Assembly: GCA_964252015.1 (NCBI GenBank)
Contig: CAXULW010000004.1
Coordinates: 1-64,000, forward strand
Direction: 5' to 3'
DNA: 64,000 bases
Source: CAXSBR01 sp964252015
Lineage (GTDB): Bacteria > Actinomycetota > Actinomycetes > Mycobacteriales > Jatrophihabitantaceae
The notes beneath the pieces were generated by a model, which saw only the letters and a list, made by a program, of their open reading frames with translations, did no database searches and was not told where the DNA came from. The position numbers and the translations under genes were made by a program. Of the stretch, positions 31,323 through 38,644 are shown piece by piece (position 1 is the first letter of the stretch; each line of letters starts with the position of its first letter).

Positions 31323-34232
31323 TTAGCTGCAGCCGCTGGTGCTGCCGCAGCCTTCGCAGACGAAGCAACTTCCAGCCGCGCGCATCTTGGTACCGCAGCT
31401 CATGCACAGCGGCGAGTCGGCCGACGCTCCCAACAGCGATTCGATCAGCTCGGTCGAGCTGTGCACGGAGGCCGGAGCCGGTGCGGCCGCCGCCGCACCC
31501 TGCACCCGGCGCGCGGGCGCGATCGGGGCCGACTGGGCCAACGCCTCGAAGTCCGTGACCGCGTCACCGGTTTCCTCGGCCACGTACGACCCGGTGTCCA
31601 ACGCGCGGGTGCGTTCTTCTGCCGTGTGGATGCCGAGCGCCGAACGCGTCTCGAACGGCAGGTAGTCCAGGGCCAGCCGGCGGAAGATGTAGTCCAGCAC
31701 CGATTGAGCCATCCGGATGTCCGGATCGTCGGTGAGCCCGGCCGGCTCGAAGCGCATGTTGGTGAACTTCTGCACGTACTGCTCGAGCGGCACGCCGTAC
31801 TGCAGCGCGATCGAGATGGCGATGGAGAAGGCATCCATCACCCCGGCCAGCGTGGAGCCCTGCTTGCCCAGCTTGAGGAACACCTCGCCGAGACCGTCGT
31901 CCGGGTACGAACCGGCGGTCATGTACCCCTCCGCGCCACCCACGGAGAACGAGGTCGTGCGCGACGGGCGCGACTTGGGCAACCGGGTGCGGGTCGGGCG
32001 GTATTCGATCACGGTCTGGGGCGGCGCCTCGGCCGTGGTCGAGCCGGACTCCGTCGCTTTCTTGCCCGCGGACAGCGGCTGCCCGACCTTGCAGTTGTCG
32101 CGATAGACCGCGAGCGCCTTGAGGCCCAGCTTCCAGCCCTGGTAGTAGACGTCCTCGATGTCGGCGATGGTCGCCGTCTCGGGCAGGTTGACCGTCTTGG
32201 AGATCGCCCCGGACAGGAACGGCTGGGCCGCGGCCATCATCCGCACGTGGCCCATGGCCTTGATCGAGCGGGCACCGAGCGCGCAGTCGAACACCTCGTA
32301 GTGCTCGGTCTTCAGCCCGGGGGCGTCGATCACGTGGCCGTGCTCGGCGATGAACTCGACGATCGCCTCGACCTGCTCCTCCTGGTACCCCAGCGCCCGC
32401 AGGGCCCGCGGCACGGTCTGGTTGACGATCTGCATGGAGCCGCCGCCGACCAGCTTCTTGAACTTGACCAACGCCATGTCCGGCTCCACCCCGGTGGTGT
32501 CGCAGTCCATCATCAGACCGATGGTGCCGGTGGGCGCGAGCACCGAGGCTTGGGCGTTACGCCAGCCGTTCCGGGCGCCGATCTCGTTACCGCGCTGCCA
32601 TTCCCGCGCGGCGACCGCATACAGCTCCTTGTCAACGTCGTGTATCCGACGGGCCGTGTCGTTGGCCGCGGCATGCTTGCGCATGACCCGCGCGTGCGCC
32701 GTCGAGTTACGGGCGAACCCCTCGTACGGTCCGACCACGCCGGCCAGCTCCGCCGAACGGCGGTAGGCCGTGCCGGTCATCACCGAGGTGATCGCCCCAG
32801 CCAGGGCGCGACCACCGTCGGAGTCGTAGGCCAGTCCCGACGCCATGAGCAGCGCGCCGAGGTTGGCGTAGCCGATACCGAGCTGGCGGTAGGCGCGGGT
32901 GTTGGTGCCGATCGCCTCGGTCGGGAAGTCGGCGAAGCAGATCGAGATGTCCATCGCGGTGATGATCAGCTCGACCGCCTTGACGAACTTCGCCGACTCG
33001 AAGGTGTTGTCCGGGCGCAGGAACTTCATGAGGTTCAGCGACGCCAGGTTGCACGACGTGTTGTCCAGGCTCATGTACTCAGAGCACGGGTTGGAGGCCG
33101 TGATGCGTCCGGTCTCCGGGTTGGTGTGCCAGTCGTTGATCGTGTCGTCGTACTGGATGCCCGGGTCGGCGCACTCCCACGCCGCCTTGGCCACCTTGGT
33201 GAACAGCGTCTTGGCGTCGACGCTCTCGATGACCTCACCGTTGCTGCGCGCACGCAGGCCGAACTCGCCGCCCTCCTCGACCGCGCGCATGAACGCGTCG
33301 GACACGCGCACCGAGTTGTTGGCGTTCTGGTACTGCACGCTGGTGATGTCGACACCACCGAGGTCCATGTCGAAGCCCGCGTCGCGCAGGACGCGGATCT
33401 TGTCCTCTTCCCGGGCCTTGGTCTCGACGAACTCCACGATGTCGGGGTGGTCGATGTCGAGGACGACCATCTTGGCCGCCCGCCGGGTGGCACCACCGGA
33501 CTTGATCGTTCCCGCGGAGGCGTCGGCCCCGCGCATGAAGCTGACTGGACCCGACGCGGTGCCACCCGAGGACAGCAACTCCTTCGACGACCGGATCCGC
33601 GACAGGTTCAACCCGGCCCCCGAGCCACCCTTGAAGATCAGCCCCTCCTCTCGGTACCAGTTCAGGATCGAGTCCATCGTGTCGTCGACGGCCAGGATGA
33701 AGCACGCGCTGACCTGTTGCGGCGAGGTCGTACCGACGTTGAACCAGACCGGGGAATTGAAGCTGAACACCTGGTGCAGCAACATCCAGGTCAGCTCGTC
33801 ACCGAAGACCTCGGCGTCGTTCTCGGACGCGAAGTAGCCGTGCTGCTGGCCGGCCCGCCGGTACTGGATGACGACCCGGTCGATGAGTTGGCGCAGCGAC
33901 CACTCCCGCACCGGCGTGCCGACCGCACCACGGAAGTACTTGGTGGTGACGATGTTGGCCGCGTTGACCGACCATTCCTGGGGGAATTCCACCCCGCGCT
34001 GCTCGAAGTTCACCGACCCGTCGCGCCAGTTGGTCATCACGACGTCGCGCCGTTCCCAGCTCACCTCGTCGTACGGATGCACACCTTCGGTGGTGTAGAT
34101 CCGGTCGACGTGCAGGCCGTTCGCCACGTAGCGGGGCTGGTCCGCTCCGGCGGCGACGTCCGTCGTTTGACGGTTCGCCTCAGCGGCGTGGCGGGCACTG
34201 TCGGAATTGTCGGCGTCGATGAGTTCGGTCAT
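31323..34232 (-). CDS. nrdJ: Adenosylcobalamin-dependent ribonucleoside-diphosphate reductase (class II)
   Basis: A 969-residue class II RNR of the actinobacterial NrdJ type. Active-site residues: C177 (SACFIL) and C394 (TSCNLASLN) as the redox pair, and N381-P-C383-S-E385 with the thiyl radical Cys and the general base Glu. The region 199-215 (FKGGSGAGLNLS) binds phosphate. The C-terminus ends in a CMSCGTKM and CFVCEGCGST double CxxC module that ferries electrons from thioredoxin. It reduces NDPs to dNDPs with 5'-deoxyadenosylcobalamin. No intein interrupts it. ATG 34232 with GAGAGG upstream; 13-bp repeats lie just before this. nrdR is the next gene upstream on the same strand. No cobalamin riboswitch is visible. 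Confidence 0.97.
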   Translation of the reverse strand: MTELIDADNSDSARHAAEANRQTTDVAAGADQPRYVANGLHVDRIYTTEGVHPYDEVSWERRDVVMTNWRDGSVNFEQRGVEFPQEWSVNAANIVTTKYFRGAVGTPVREWSLRQLIDRVVIQYRRAGQQHGYFASENDAEVFGDELTWMLLHQVFSFNSPVWFNVGTTSPQQVSACFILAVDDTMDSILNWYREEGLIFKGGSGAGLNLSRIRSSKELLSSGGTASGPVSFMRGADASAGTIKSGGATRRAAKMVVLDIDHPDIVEFVETKAREEDKIRVLRDAGFDMDLGGVDITSVQYQNANNSVRVSDAFMRAVEEGGEFGLRARSNGEVIESVDAKTLFTKVAKAAWECADPGIQYDDTINDWHTNPETGRITASNPCSEYMSLDNTSCNLASLNLMKFLRPDNTFESAKFVKAVELIITAMDISICFADFPTEAIGTNTRAYRQLGIGYANLGALLMASGLAYDSDGGRALAGAITSVMTGTAYRRSAELAGVVGPYEGFARNSTAHARVMRKHAAANDTARRIHDVDKELYAVAAREWQRGNEIGARNGWRNAQASVLAPTGTIGLMMDCDTTGVEPDMALVKFKKLVGGGSMQIVNQTVPRALRALGYQEEQVEAIVEFIAEHGHVIDAPGLKTEHYEVFDCALGARSIKAMGHVRMMAAAQPFLSGAISKTVNLPETATIADIEDVYYQGWKLGLKALAVYRDNCKVGQPLSAGKKATESGSTTAEAPPQTVIEYRPTRTRLPKSRPSRTTSFSVGGAEGYMTAGSYPDDGLGEVFLKLGKQGSTLAGVMDAFSIAISIALQYGVPLEQYVQKFTNMRFEPAGLTDDPDIRMAQSVLDYIFRRLALDYLPFETRSALGIHTAEERTRALDTGSYVAEETGDAVTDFEALAQSAPIAPARRVQGAAAAAPAPASVHSSTELIESLLGASADSPLCMSCGTKMRAAGSCFVCEGCGSTSGCS

Positions 34233-34253
34233 GGAGCTGCCTCTCGGTCTGGC

Positions 34254-34292
34254 GTTGTGGGGTGAGGTTGTGGGGTGTGGTTGTGGGGTGGT
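34254..34292 (-). repeat. 13-bp tandem repeat in the nrdR-nrdJ gap
   Basis: Three units GTTGTGGGGTGAG / GTTGTGGGGTGTG / GTTGTGGGGTGGT at 34254-34266, 34267-34279 and 34280-34292. In the transcript this is a C/A-rich unstructured leader starting 22 nt before the nrdJ ATG. The remaining gap to nrdR (34293-34385) is GC-rich without a gene. Confidence 0.92.
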
Positions 34293-34385
34293 TTTGGCGG
34301 TAACACGCGTGCAAAGGGTGGTGTCGGTGGGTAGGCCGGGCGGTGTCGGTCGGGGTCAGCCCGGCGGCCGCGTCGCGGTTGCAGT

Positions 34386-34886
34386 TCAGCCCGGCGGCTG
34401 ATGCTGACGCGCGGACCCGCCCGTGGTCGTGGCGGCGTCGGCGACGTGCTGGCGCAGTTCGGCGATGGCCTTCTCGAAGTCGTCAGCGGAAGTGAATGCG
34501 TTGTAGACCGACGCGAAACGCAGGTAGGCCACCTCGTCGAGTTGGCGCAGCGGTCCGAGGATGGCCAGTCCGACCTCATTGCTCGGGACCTCGGCGGCGC
34601 CGCCGGCACGCACCGCGTCCTCCACCCGTTGGGCGAGCACGGCCAGCGCGTCTTCGTCGACCGGACGTCCCTGGCACGCGCGACGAACGCCGTTGACGAC
34701 CTTGCTTCGACTGAACGGCTCGCTCACACCGCTGCGTTTGACCACGGACAACGTGACCTCTTCCACGGTCGTGAATCGCCGTCCGCACTGCTGGCAACTC
34801 CGCCGACGGCGGATGGCCTGGCCTTCGTCCTGTTCCCGGGAGTCGAGAACCCGCGAATCGGCATGGCGGCAGAACGGGCAGCGCAT
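34386..34886 (-). CDS. nrdR: Transcriptional repressor NrdR
   Basis: A 166-residue NrdR. The N-terminal zinc ribbon is MRCPFCRHADSRVLDSRE with the second pair in RRRSCQQCGRRFTT (CxxC...CxxC), and the ATP-cone domain is at about 49-139 (VVKRSGVSEPFSRSKVVNGV, ALAVLAQRVEDAV, EVAYLRFASVYNAF). It senses ATP/dATP and represses ribonucleotide reductase genes. The start is ATG 34886 (GGAGG 8 nt upstream). GTG 34895 gives three extra residues but is not the family start. The C-terminal tail is Thr/Gly-rich. The first gene of the nrdR-nrdJ unit, with NrdR-box-like and DnaA-box-like sites upstream. Confidence 0.96.
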   Translation of the reverse strand: MRCPFCRHADSRVLDSREQDEGQAIRRRRSCQQCGRRFTTVEEVTLSVVKRSGVSEPFSRSKVVNGVRRACQGRPVDEDALAVLAQRVEDAVRAGGAAEVPSNEVGLAILGPLRQLDEVAYLRFASVYNAFTSADDFEKAIAELRQHVADAATTTGGSARQHQPPG

Positions 34887-34970
34887 GGGACCCACCTCCG
34901 ATTCCTGCGACGGCGTGAGCCGACACGTCGGGTTGGCAAAACGACGGATTCAGTACCCGTCAACGGCACT

Positions 34971-35068
34971 TGTGGACGGCCATGTAGACAACCTGGGGAC
35001 AACCGCGTGGTTGCCTGTGCAGCGCCGTGTGGACATCGTGTGGATCATCAAACCCAAGCTGTGGACAA
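34971..35068 (-). promoter_or_regulatory. Cluster of six DnaA-box-like 9-mers, helically phased
   Basis: Plus-strand TGTGGACGG 34971, TGTAGACAA 34983, TGGGGACAA 34994, TGTGGACAT 35028, TGTGGATCA 35039 and TGTGGACAA 35060 (first bases). All have one orientation; the last is the exact reverse complement of the actinobacterial DnaA box TTGTCCACA, and the others differ from it at one to three positions. Distances of 12, 11, 34, 11 and 21 bp are close to multiples of one helix turn. The cluster lies 85-182 bp upstream of the nrdR start. DnaA control of ribonucleotide reductase genes is known in other bacteria. Confidence 0.6.
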
Positions 35069-35099
35069 CTTACATCTGTGTAACTACTACATCTAGGGC
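35068..35099 (-). promoter_or_regulatory. Putative tandem NrdR boxes
   Basis: ACTTACATCTGTGTA (35068-35082) and ACTACTACATCTAGG (35085-35099) share the core TACATCT, repeated with a 17-bp period. They resemble the ACTACATCTAG-type NrdR boxes of actinobacterial nrd promoters. The site is about 180-210 bp upstream of nrdR, directly next to the DnaA-box-like cluster, as expected for autoregulation of nrdR-nrdJ. Confidence 0.45.
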
Positions 35100-35186
35100 A
35101 ACGTTAGAACTCGGAACCACATTCCGCAACACCCGACACGTATCGATCTCGCGTGTCGCGCACACTTCGATCGGACGCGCCCAGCG

Positions 35187-35831
35187 TCAATGGGTGCGCA
35201 GCACCTGACCGGGCACCAGAGCCGGCGTATCGAGCCGGTTTATCCGCAGCAGCTGGTCGACGACCGCGCGCGGGTCACGGCCGGGCGCGACCCGGCTTGC
35301 GATCGACCACAGCGTGTCGCCGTTGTGTACGACAACCTGAGCCGGCGGAGCCGACCGGGCCGGCGGTGCCGTCGAGCTCGCTCCGAACCAGGCCGCGACA
35401 ATCACCGCCAGACCGATGGTGGCGGCCACGACGAGCAACACGGCCCGCCCGCGCGCGGTCAGCCGCAACGGCGCCGACTCCCCTGGATGCGATCGTCCCC
35501 ACTGCGGGGAGTCCAGTAACGCCGGCGAACTCGGTCGACCGACGGTCGGACCGGTCAGCTGGTGAGCACCGTCCAGGTCGGCCGCACCCCCGGGCAGGGC
35601 GATCACGCGTCCTGGCCGGCGTGACGCTGGGGCACCAACGAAATCGACCGGCAGGCCCGGCACCGCGGTGAGCCGACGCGGGCGCACCTGAACCGGCGAG
35701 CCGAACCCGACCGCGATGGGGAGTTCTACGAACGTAATTTCGGCGCTGCCGCGATCGGAGCGTAAGCGCGCAACGCTCCGGTCGGACTGGCTACGGCGGT
35801 CGCTGACGGTGTGCTTGCGGGTGCTGATCAT
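35187..35831 (-). CDS. LysM membrane protein, SOS-linked cell-division inhibitor type
   Basis: A 214-residue protein. Residues 1-125 are a cytoplasmic low-complexity segment, one transmembrane helix lies at about 129-150 (AVLLVVAATIGLAVIVAAWF), and a C-terminal extracytoplasmic LysM domain at 165-213 has VVVHNGDTLWSIASR and INRLDTPALVPGQ. LysM binds peptidoglycan. Its position, divergent from lexA across two SOS boxes, is that of mycobacterial Rv2719c/ChiZ and corynebacterial DivS, which halt division after DNA damage. That role is inferred from position and architecture. ATG 35831 has AAGGGA 6-7 nt upstream; the frame further to 35966 crosses the promoter region and is rejected. Confidence 0.88.
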   Translation of the reverse strand: MISTRKHTVSDRRSQSDRSVARLRSDRGSAEITFVELPIAVGFGSPVQVRPRRLTAVPGLPVDFVGAPASRRPGRVIALPGGAADLDGAHQLTGPTVGRPSSPALLDSPQWGRSHPGESAPLRLTARGRAVLLVVAATIGLAVIVAAWFGASSTAPPARSAPPAQVVVHNGDTLWSIASRVAPGRDPRAVVDQLLRINRLDTPALVPGQVLRTH

Positions 35832-35909
35832 GGCGTTCCCTTCGGTCATCCACCGCCGGCGGCAGGTCTGGGGCCGGTGCCACGCTGGCGATTTCATGCG
35901 TCTCGTTGG

Positions 35910-35941
35910 TCGAACACGTGTTCGTTCGAACTCGTGTGCGA
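35910..35941. promoter_or_regulatory. Two abutting LexA (SOS) boxes
   Basis: TCGAACACGTGTTCGT (35910-35925) and TCGAACTCGTGTGCGA (35926-35941) each match the actinobacterial SOS box TCGAAC-N4-GTTCGA with one mismatch, and they touch end to end. They lie between the divergent LysM gene (start 35831) and lexA (start 36091), so they can control both. Confidence 0.9.
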
Positions 35942-36090
35942 CTGTTGTAACATCCAGGTCTGACAAAAACTAGATCGCACCGGCGTGTCTATCGAACAGA
36001 TGTTTGTGAAACGCCCGCGAAACGGCTACGGTCGCCACATGAACCACCCCGCCCGGGGTGCGTACCAGAATCGAAGGAGGCATCCGCATC

Positions 36091-36993
36091 GTGCCGGACC
36101 GACCCCGCACGCCCGCCGCAACGCTCGCACCGTCCGATCCTGCGGCAAACCCGCATGCGACCAGCCCAGCCGGAGACGCCCAGGTGGCGCCGGCTGATTC
36201 AGCAACCCCCATCGACGACGCACCAATTACCGATGCCGACGCACCTACAGACGCAGCAACCCCGGCGCCACGACGGCGCGGCCGCCCCCCGAACGCCAGC
36301 GTTCCCGGTGCCGACCCTGACATGCCGGAGGGCCCGAACAGCCCTGATGGTTTGACCACCCGGCAACGCACGATCCTGGCCATAATCCGCGACTCCGTGA
36401 AGCGCCGCGGTTATCCGCCCAGCATCCGGGAGATTTGTGATTCGGCCGGTCTGGCGTCCACGTCGAGCGTGGCCCACCAGCTGGCCATGCTGGAGAAGAA
36501 AGGCTTCATCCGCCGGGATGCCAGACTGCCGCGGGCGGTCAACGTCAGCGGCGGCAAGGTGGGCACGCGCGGACGGGCTCGCACGGTGACGCCGAGCAAC
36601 GCAACGTCGAGCGCTCCGTCACCGGTCTTCGTTCCCGTCGTCGGTCGGATCGCTGCCGGCGGGCCGATCCTGGCTGAAGAGCGAGTCGAAGACGTGTTCC
36701 CGCTGCCGCGTGAGCTCGTCGGGGAAGGCACTCTGTTCCTGCTTCGCGTCTCCGGTGACTCGATGATTGACGCCGCCATCGCGGACCGCGACTGGGTCGT
36801 GGTCCGCCAGCAACCCGAAGCCGCGAACGGGGACATCGTCGCGGCAATGCTCGACGGCGAGGCGACGGTGAAGACGTACAAGCAGGCGGACGGGCACGTG
36901 TGGCTGATGCCGCACAACCCGCAGTACGAGCCGATCCCCGGTGACGATGCGGTCATCCTCGGCCGGGTGGTCACCGTGCTGCGGCGGGTTTGA
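36091..36993 (+). CDS. lexA: SOS repressor LexA
   Basis: A 300-residue LexA. Residues 1-85 are a Pro/Ala/Asp-rich extension absent from most LexA proteins. The winged helix is at about 88-150 (RQRTILAIIRDSVKRRGYPP, SIREICDSAGLASTSSVAHQ). The S24 autoprotease domain at 178-300 has cleavage site A189-G190 in RIAAGGP, nucleophile S224 in GDSM and K261 in VKTYK. The 37-residue Ser-Lys spacing equals that in E. coli LexA. On RecA* it cleaves itself and derepresses repair genes. GTG 36091 is chosen with AGGAGG 10 nt upstream; GTG 36058 is the alternative. Upstream are two SOS boxes for autoregulation, and downstream a 14-bp hairpin. Confidence 0.95.
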   Translation: MPDRPRTPAATLAPSDPAANPHATSPAGDAQVAPADSATPIDDAPITDADAPTDAATPAPRRRGRPPNASVPGADPDMPEGPNSPDGLTTRQRTILAIIRDSVKRRGYPPSIREICDSAGLASTSSVAHQLAMLEKKGFIRRDARLPRAVNVSGGKVGTRGRARTVTPSNATSSAPSPVFVPVVGRIAAGGPILAEERVEDVFPLPRELVGEGTLFLLRVSGDSMIDAAIADRDWVVVRQQPEAANGDIVAAMLDGEATVKTYKQADGHVWLMPHNPQYEPIPGDDAVILGRVVTVLRRV

Positions 36994-36997
36994 CCGA

Positions 36998-37031
36998 ACG
37001 ATGCGCCGGACGTCCGCGTCCGGCGCATCGT
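36998..37031 (+). terminator. lexA terminator hairpin
   Basis: Perfect 14-bp stem (36998-37011 with 37018-37031, ACGATGCGCCGGAC) and a 6-nt loop GTCCGC, starting 5 bp after the lexA stop codon. The 220 bp from here to the PAP2 gene carry only a 31-bp tandem repeat. Confidence 0.9.
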
Positions 37032-37175
37032 CTGACTCGGTGGTGAGCTGGACATCCGCGTCCCGCGCACCATCGCCGTCCGGGCTGGCGTGCCGACGCC
37101 GTCGGTCCGGTCCATGGTGGGGCTGAGCTGCGGTCCGGTGCGGGGCTGCCCTTTGACGCTCCAATGCCGTCCCCC

Positions 37176-37237
37176 GGTCACCGTCGGGCGAAACGGTCGC
37201 CGTTCCGGTCGCCGTCGGGCGAAACGGTCGCCGTTCC
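37176..37237. repeat. 31-bp tandem repeat, two copies
   Basis: Copies at 37176-37206 and 37207-37237 differ at one base. The unit starts GGTCGCCGTCGGGCGAAACG and ends GTCGCCGTTCC, with internal inverted repeats (AACGGTCGCCGTT). It lies between the convergent lexA and PAP2 genes. Confidence 0.95.
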
Positions 37238-37250
37238 GGTTGCGACCCGG

Positions 37251-38012
37251 TCAGTTCCGGCGGGCCCGAGCACGCCGGGCGAGCGAAGCAGGCCAGCGAA
37301 CGTCAATCTGCGCGGCAACCCGGGACCACCGTCGCGACAGTGCCAGCGCGAGCAGGATGACCCCGACGGCGGCGCCCCCGATGAAGTCACTGAGCCAGTG
37401 GTAGTTCAGCAGCATCATGGCCACGAACACGGCTACCGGTGCGATCCAGCGCCCGACCCGGACGGCCCGACGTAACCGGGGTGGCGTCGACCAGGTCTGA
37501 ACCGACCGGTCGGCCAGGCCCCAGAGCAGGATCGCGTTGGCAATGTGGCCGGAGGGAAATGACGCGCCGTGGCCGGCCGGTACACCCTGGATTTCCTGGA
37601 GCGGCGCGTTGCGGGCCAGTCCGAACTTGAACCCGTAGACGACCGCGGCCAGGCTGACCACGGCGACCAGCAGACGGACCACGGGTTCGGACGTCTGTGC
37701 CCGCCAGGCCAGGCTGACCGCAAGCACCGCCGCGGCGACGAGGATGACACCGCGCTGGCCGAAGAAGACGCCGATGGTCAGCGGCCAGCGGGTGGTGCGG
37801 TGGCCGCGAAGATTCCACGGCCCGGTCCGGTCGGCAATCTGATGATCGAGATGGTCCAGGGGACCGTGCAGACCGAGATCAACCACGACCAGCGCAAGGA
37901 CGACCACGGCGACGACCACGGCCCACCACGGCACCCCGGGCGGTGTCTCAGCCCGCGGTCGGGCCGCTACAGCCTGTCGCGCGCCCATCGCCCCATCATC
38001 GTCGGCCGGCAC
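37251..38012 (-). CDS. PAP2 family membrane phosphatase
   Basis: A 253-residue integral membrane protein with about six helices. The three PAP2 motifs are intact: KFGLARNAP (a KxxxxxxRP variant with N-A-P), SFPSGHIANAILLWG (PSGH with the proton-donating His) and NYHWLSDFIGGAAVG (SRxxxxxHxxxD region with the nucleophilic His). Probably an undecaprenyl-pyrophosphate or phosphatidate phosphatase acting on the outer leaflet. The Arg-rich C-terminus (SLARRARARRN) is cytoplasmic. Start ATG/GTG at 38012; an internal ATG at residue 9 is possible. Convergent with lexA across a tandem repeat. The gap to tatA (71 bp) has no hairpin. Confidence 0.9.
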   Translation of the reverse strand: MPADDDGAMGARQAVAARPRAETPPGVPWWAVVVAVVVLALVVVDLGLHGPLDHLDHQIADRTGPWNLRGHRTTRWPLTIGVFFGQRGVILVAAAVLAVSLAWRAQTSEPVVRLLVAVVSLAAVVYGFKFGLARNAPLQEIQGVPAGHGASFPSGHIANAILLWGLADRSVQTWSTPPRLRRAVRVGRWIAPVAVFVAMMLLNYHWLSDFIGGAAVGVILLALALSRRWSRVAAQIDVRWPASLARRARARRN

Positions 38013-38083
38013 TTGATCTACTGACCAGAGACGATGAGACCACCCGTCGCCGGACCACGGCCCGGGTGTGAACGAGCCGTCGG

Positions 38084-38578
38084 TCAGCCGCGCGGCGGAG
38101 CCGTCGGATCCGTGGCGGGTTCGGTGGCGACGTAAGCCGACTGCGCCGTCACGGCGGGCTGCTCAACCGCAGGGGCCGAAACCACCGCCGCGGGGGCCGG
38201 GATCGAAGCCGGCGCGGGCGCCGCCAGTTCAGCCGGAGCAGCGTAGGGAGCCGGGGCTGGTTGCGCCGGAGCGGTGTACTGGGCTGGGGCGGCGGGCTGG
38301 GCGGTAGGTGCGTACTGCGCCGGCGCGGGTTGGCCCGCAGCCACCGTCGGGCCATGGACACCGGGCTGCGCCGGGGGGACGGGCTGCACGTAGCCGGGGT
38401 TCTGGGCTGCGCTGGCGCGAGCCTCGTCGTCATCCTCGAGACCCTTGAGCTCGGTCTTGAAGACGCGCATCGACCGCCCGGCCGAGCGGGCCATCTCGGG
38501 CAGCTTCTTGTATCCGCCGAAGAGCAATCCGGCGATGATCAGCAGGATGACCCAGTGGACCGGCTCAACAGCTCCCAC
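38084..38578 (-). CDS. tatA: Twin-arginine translocase TatA-like subunit with Pro/Ala-rich tail
   Basis: A 164-residue protein. One short N-terminal helix (about 8-22, WVILLIIAGLLFGGYKKLPE) with the FG hinge and the KLPE start of the amphipathic helix, then ARSAGRSMRVFKTELKG, the TatA signature. Residues 60-164 are a long Ala/Pro/Gln tail built from AQYTAPAQPAP-type repeats, longer than in most TatA (about 90 residues in total). TatA oligomers form the pore through which folded Tat substrates cross. tatB and tatC are not nearby, so this is an isolated copy, perhaps a second TatA. Start ATG 38578. The tail may span or contact the cell wall side or remain cytoplasmic as predicted for TatA. Confidence 0.87.
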   Translation of the reverse strand: MGAVEPVHWVILLIIAGLLFGGYKKLPEMARSAGRSMRVFKTELKGLEDDDEARASAAQNPGYVQPVPPAQPGVHGPTVAAGQPAPAQYAPTAQPAAPAQYTAPAQPAPAPYAAPAELAAPAPASIPAPAAVVSAPAVEQPAVTAQSAYVATEPATDPTAPPRG

Positions 38579-38644
38579 AACAAACCCCTTCCCTATGCCC
38601 CGAGCGGACCGATCGAACGGACCAGCAGCCCGCGAACGTGTTTG

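Noticed and set aside
31188..34265. 1025-codon open frame on the plus strand
   Set aside because: Antisense shadow of nrdJ, low-complexity product, no ribosome binding site.
34233..34385. Cobalamin riboswitch upstream of nrdJ
   Set aside because: The gap is only 153 bp, lacks a B12-box (GCCACTG-like) and consists of a 13-bp repeat and GC-rich sequence.
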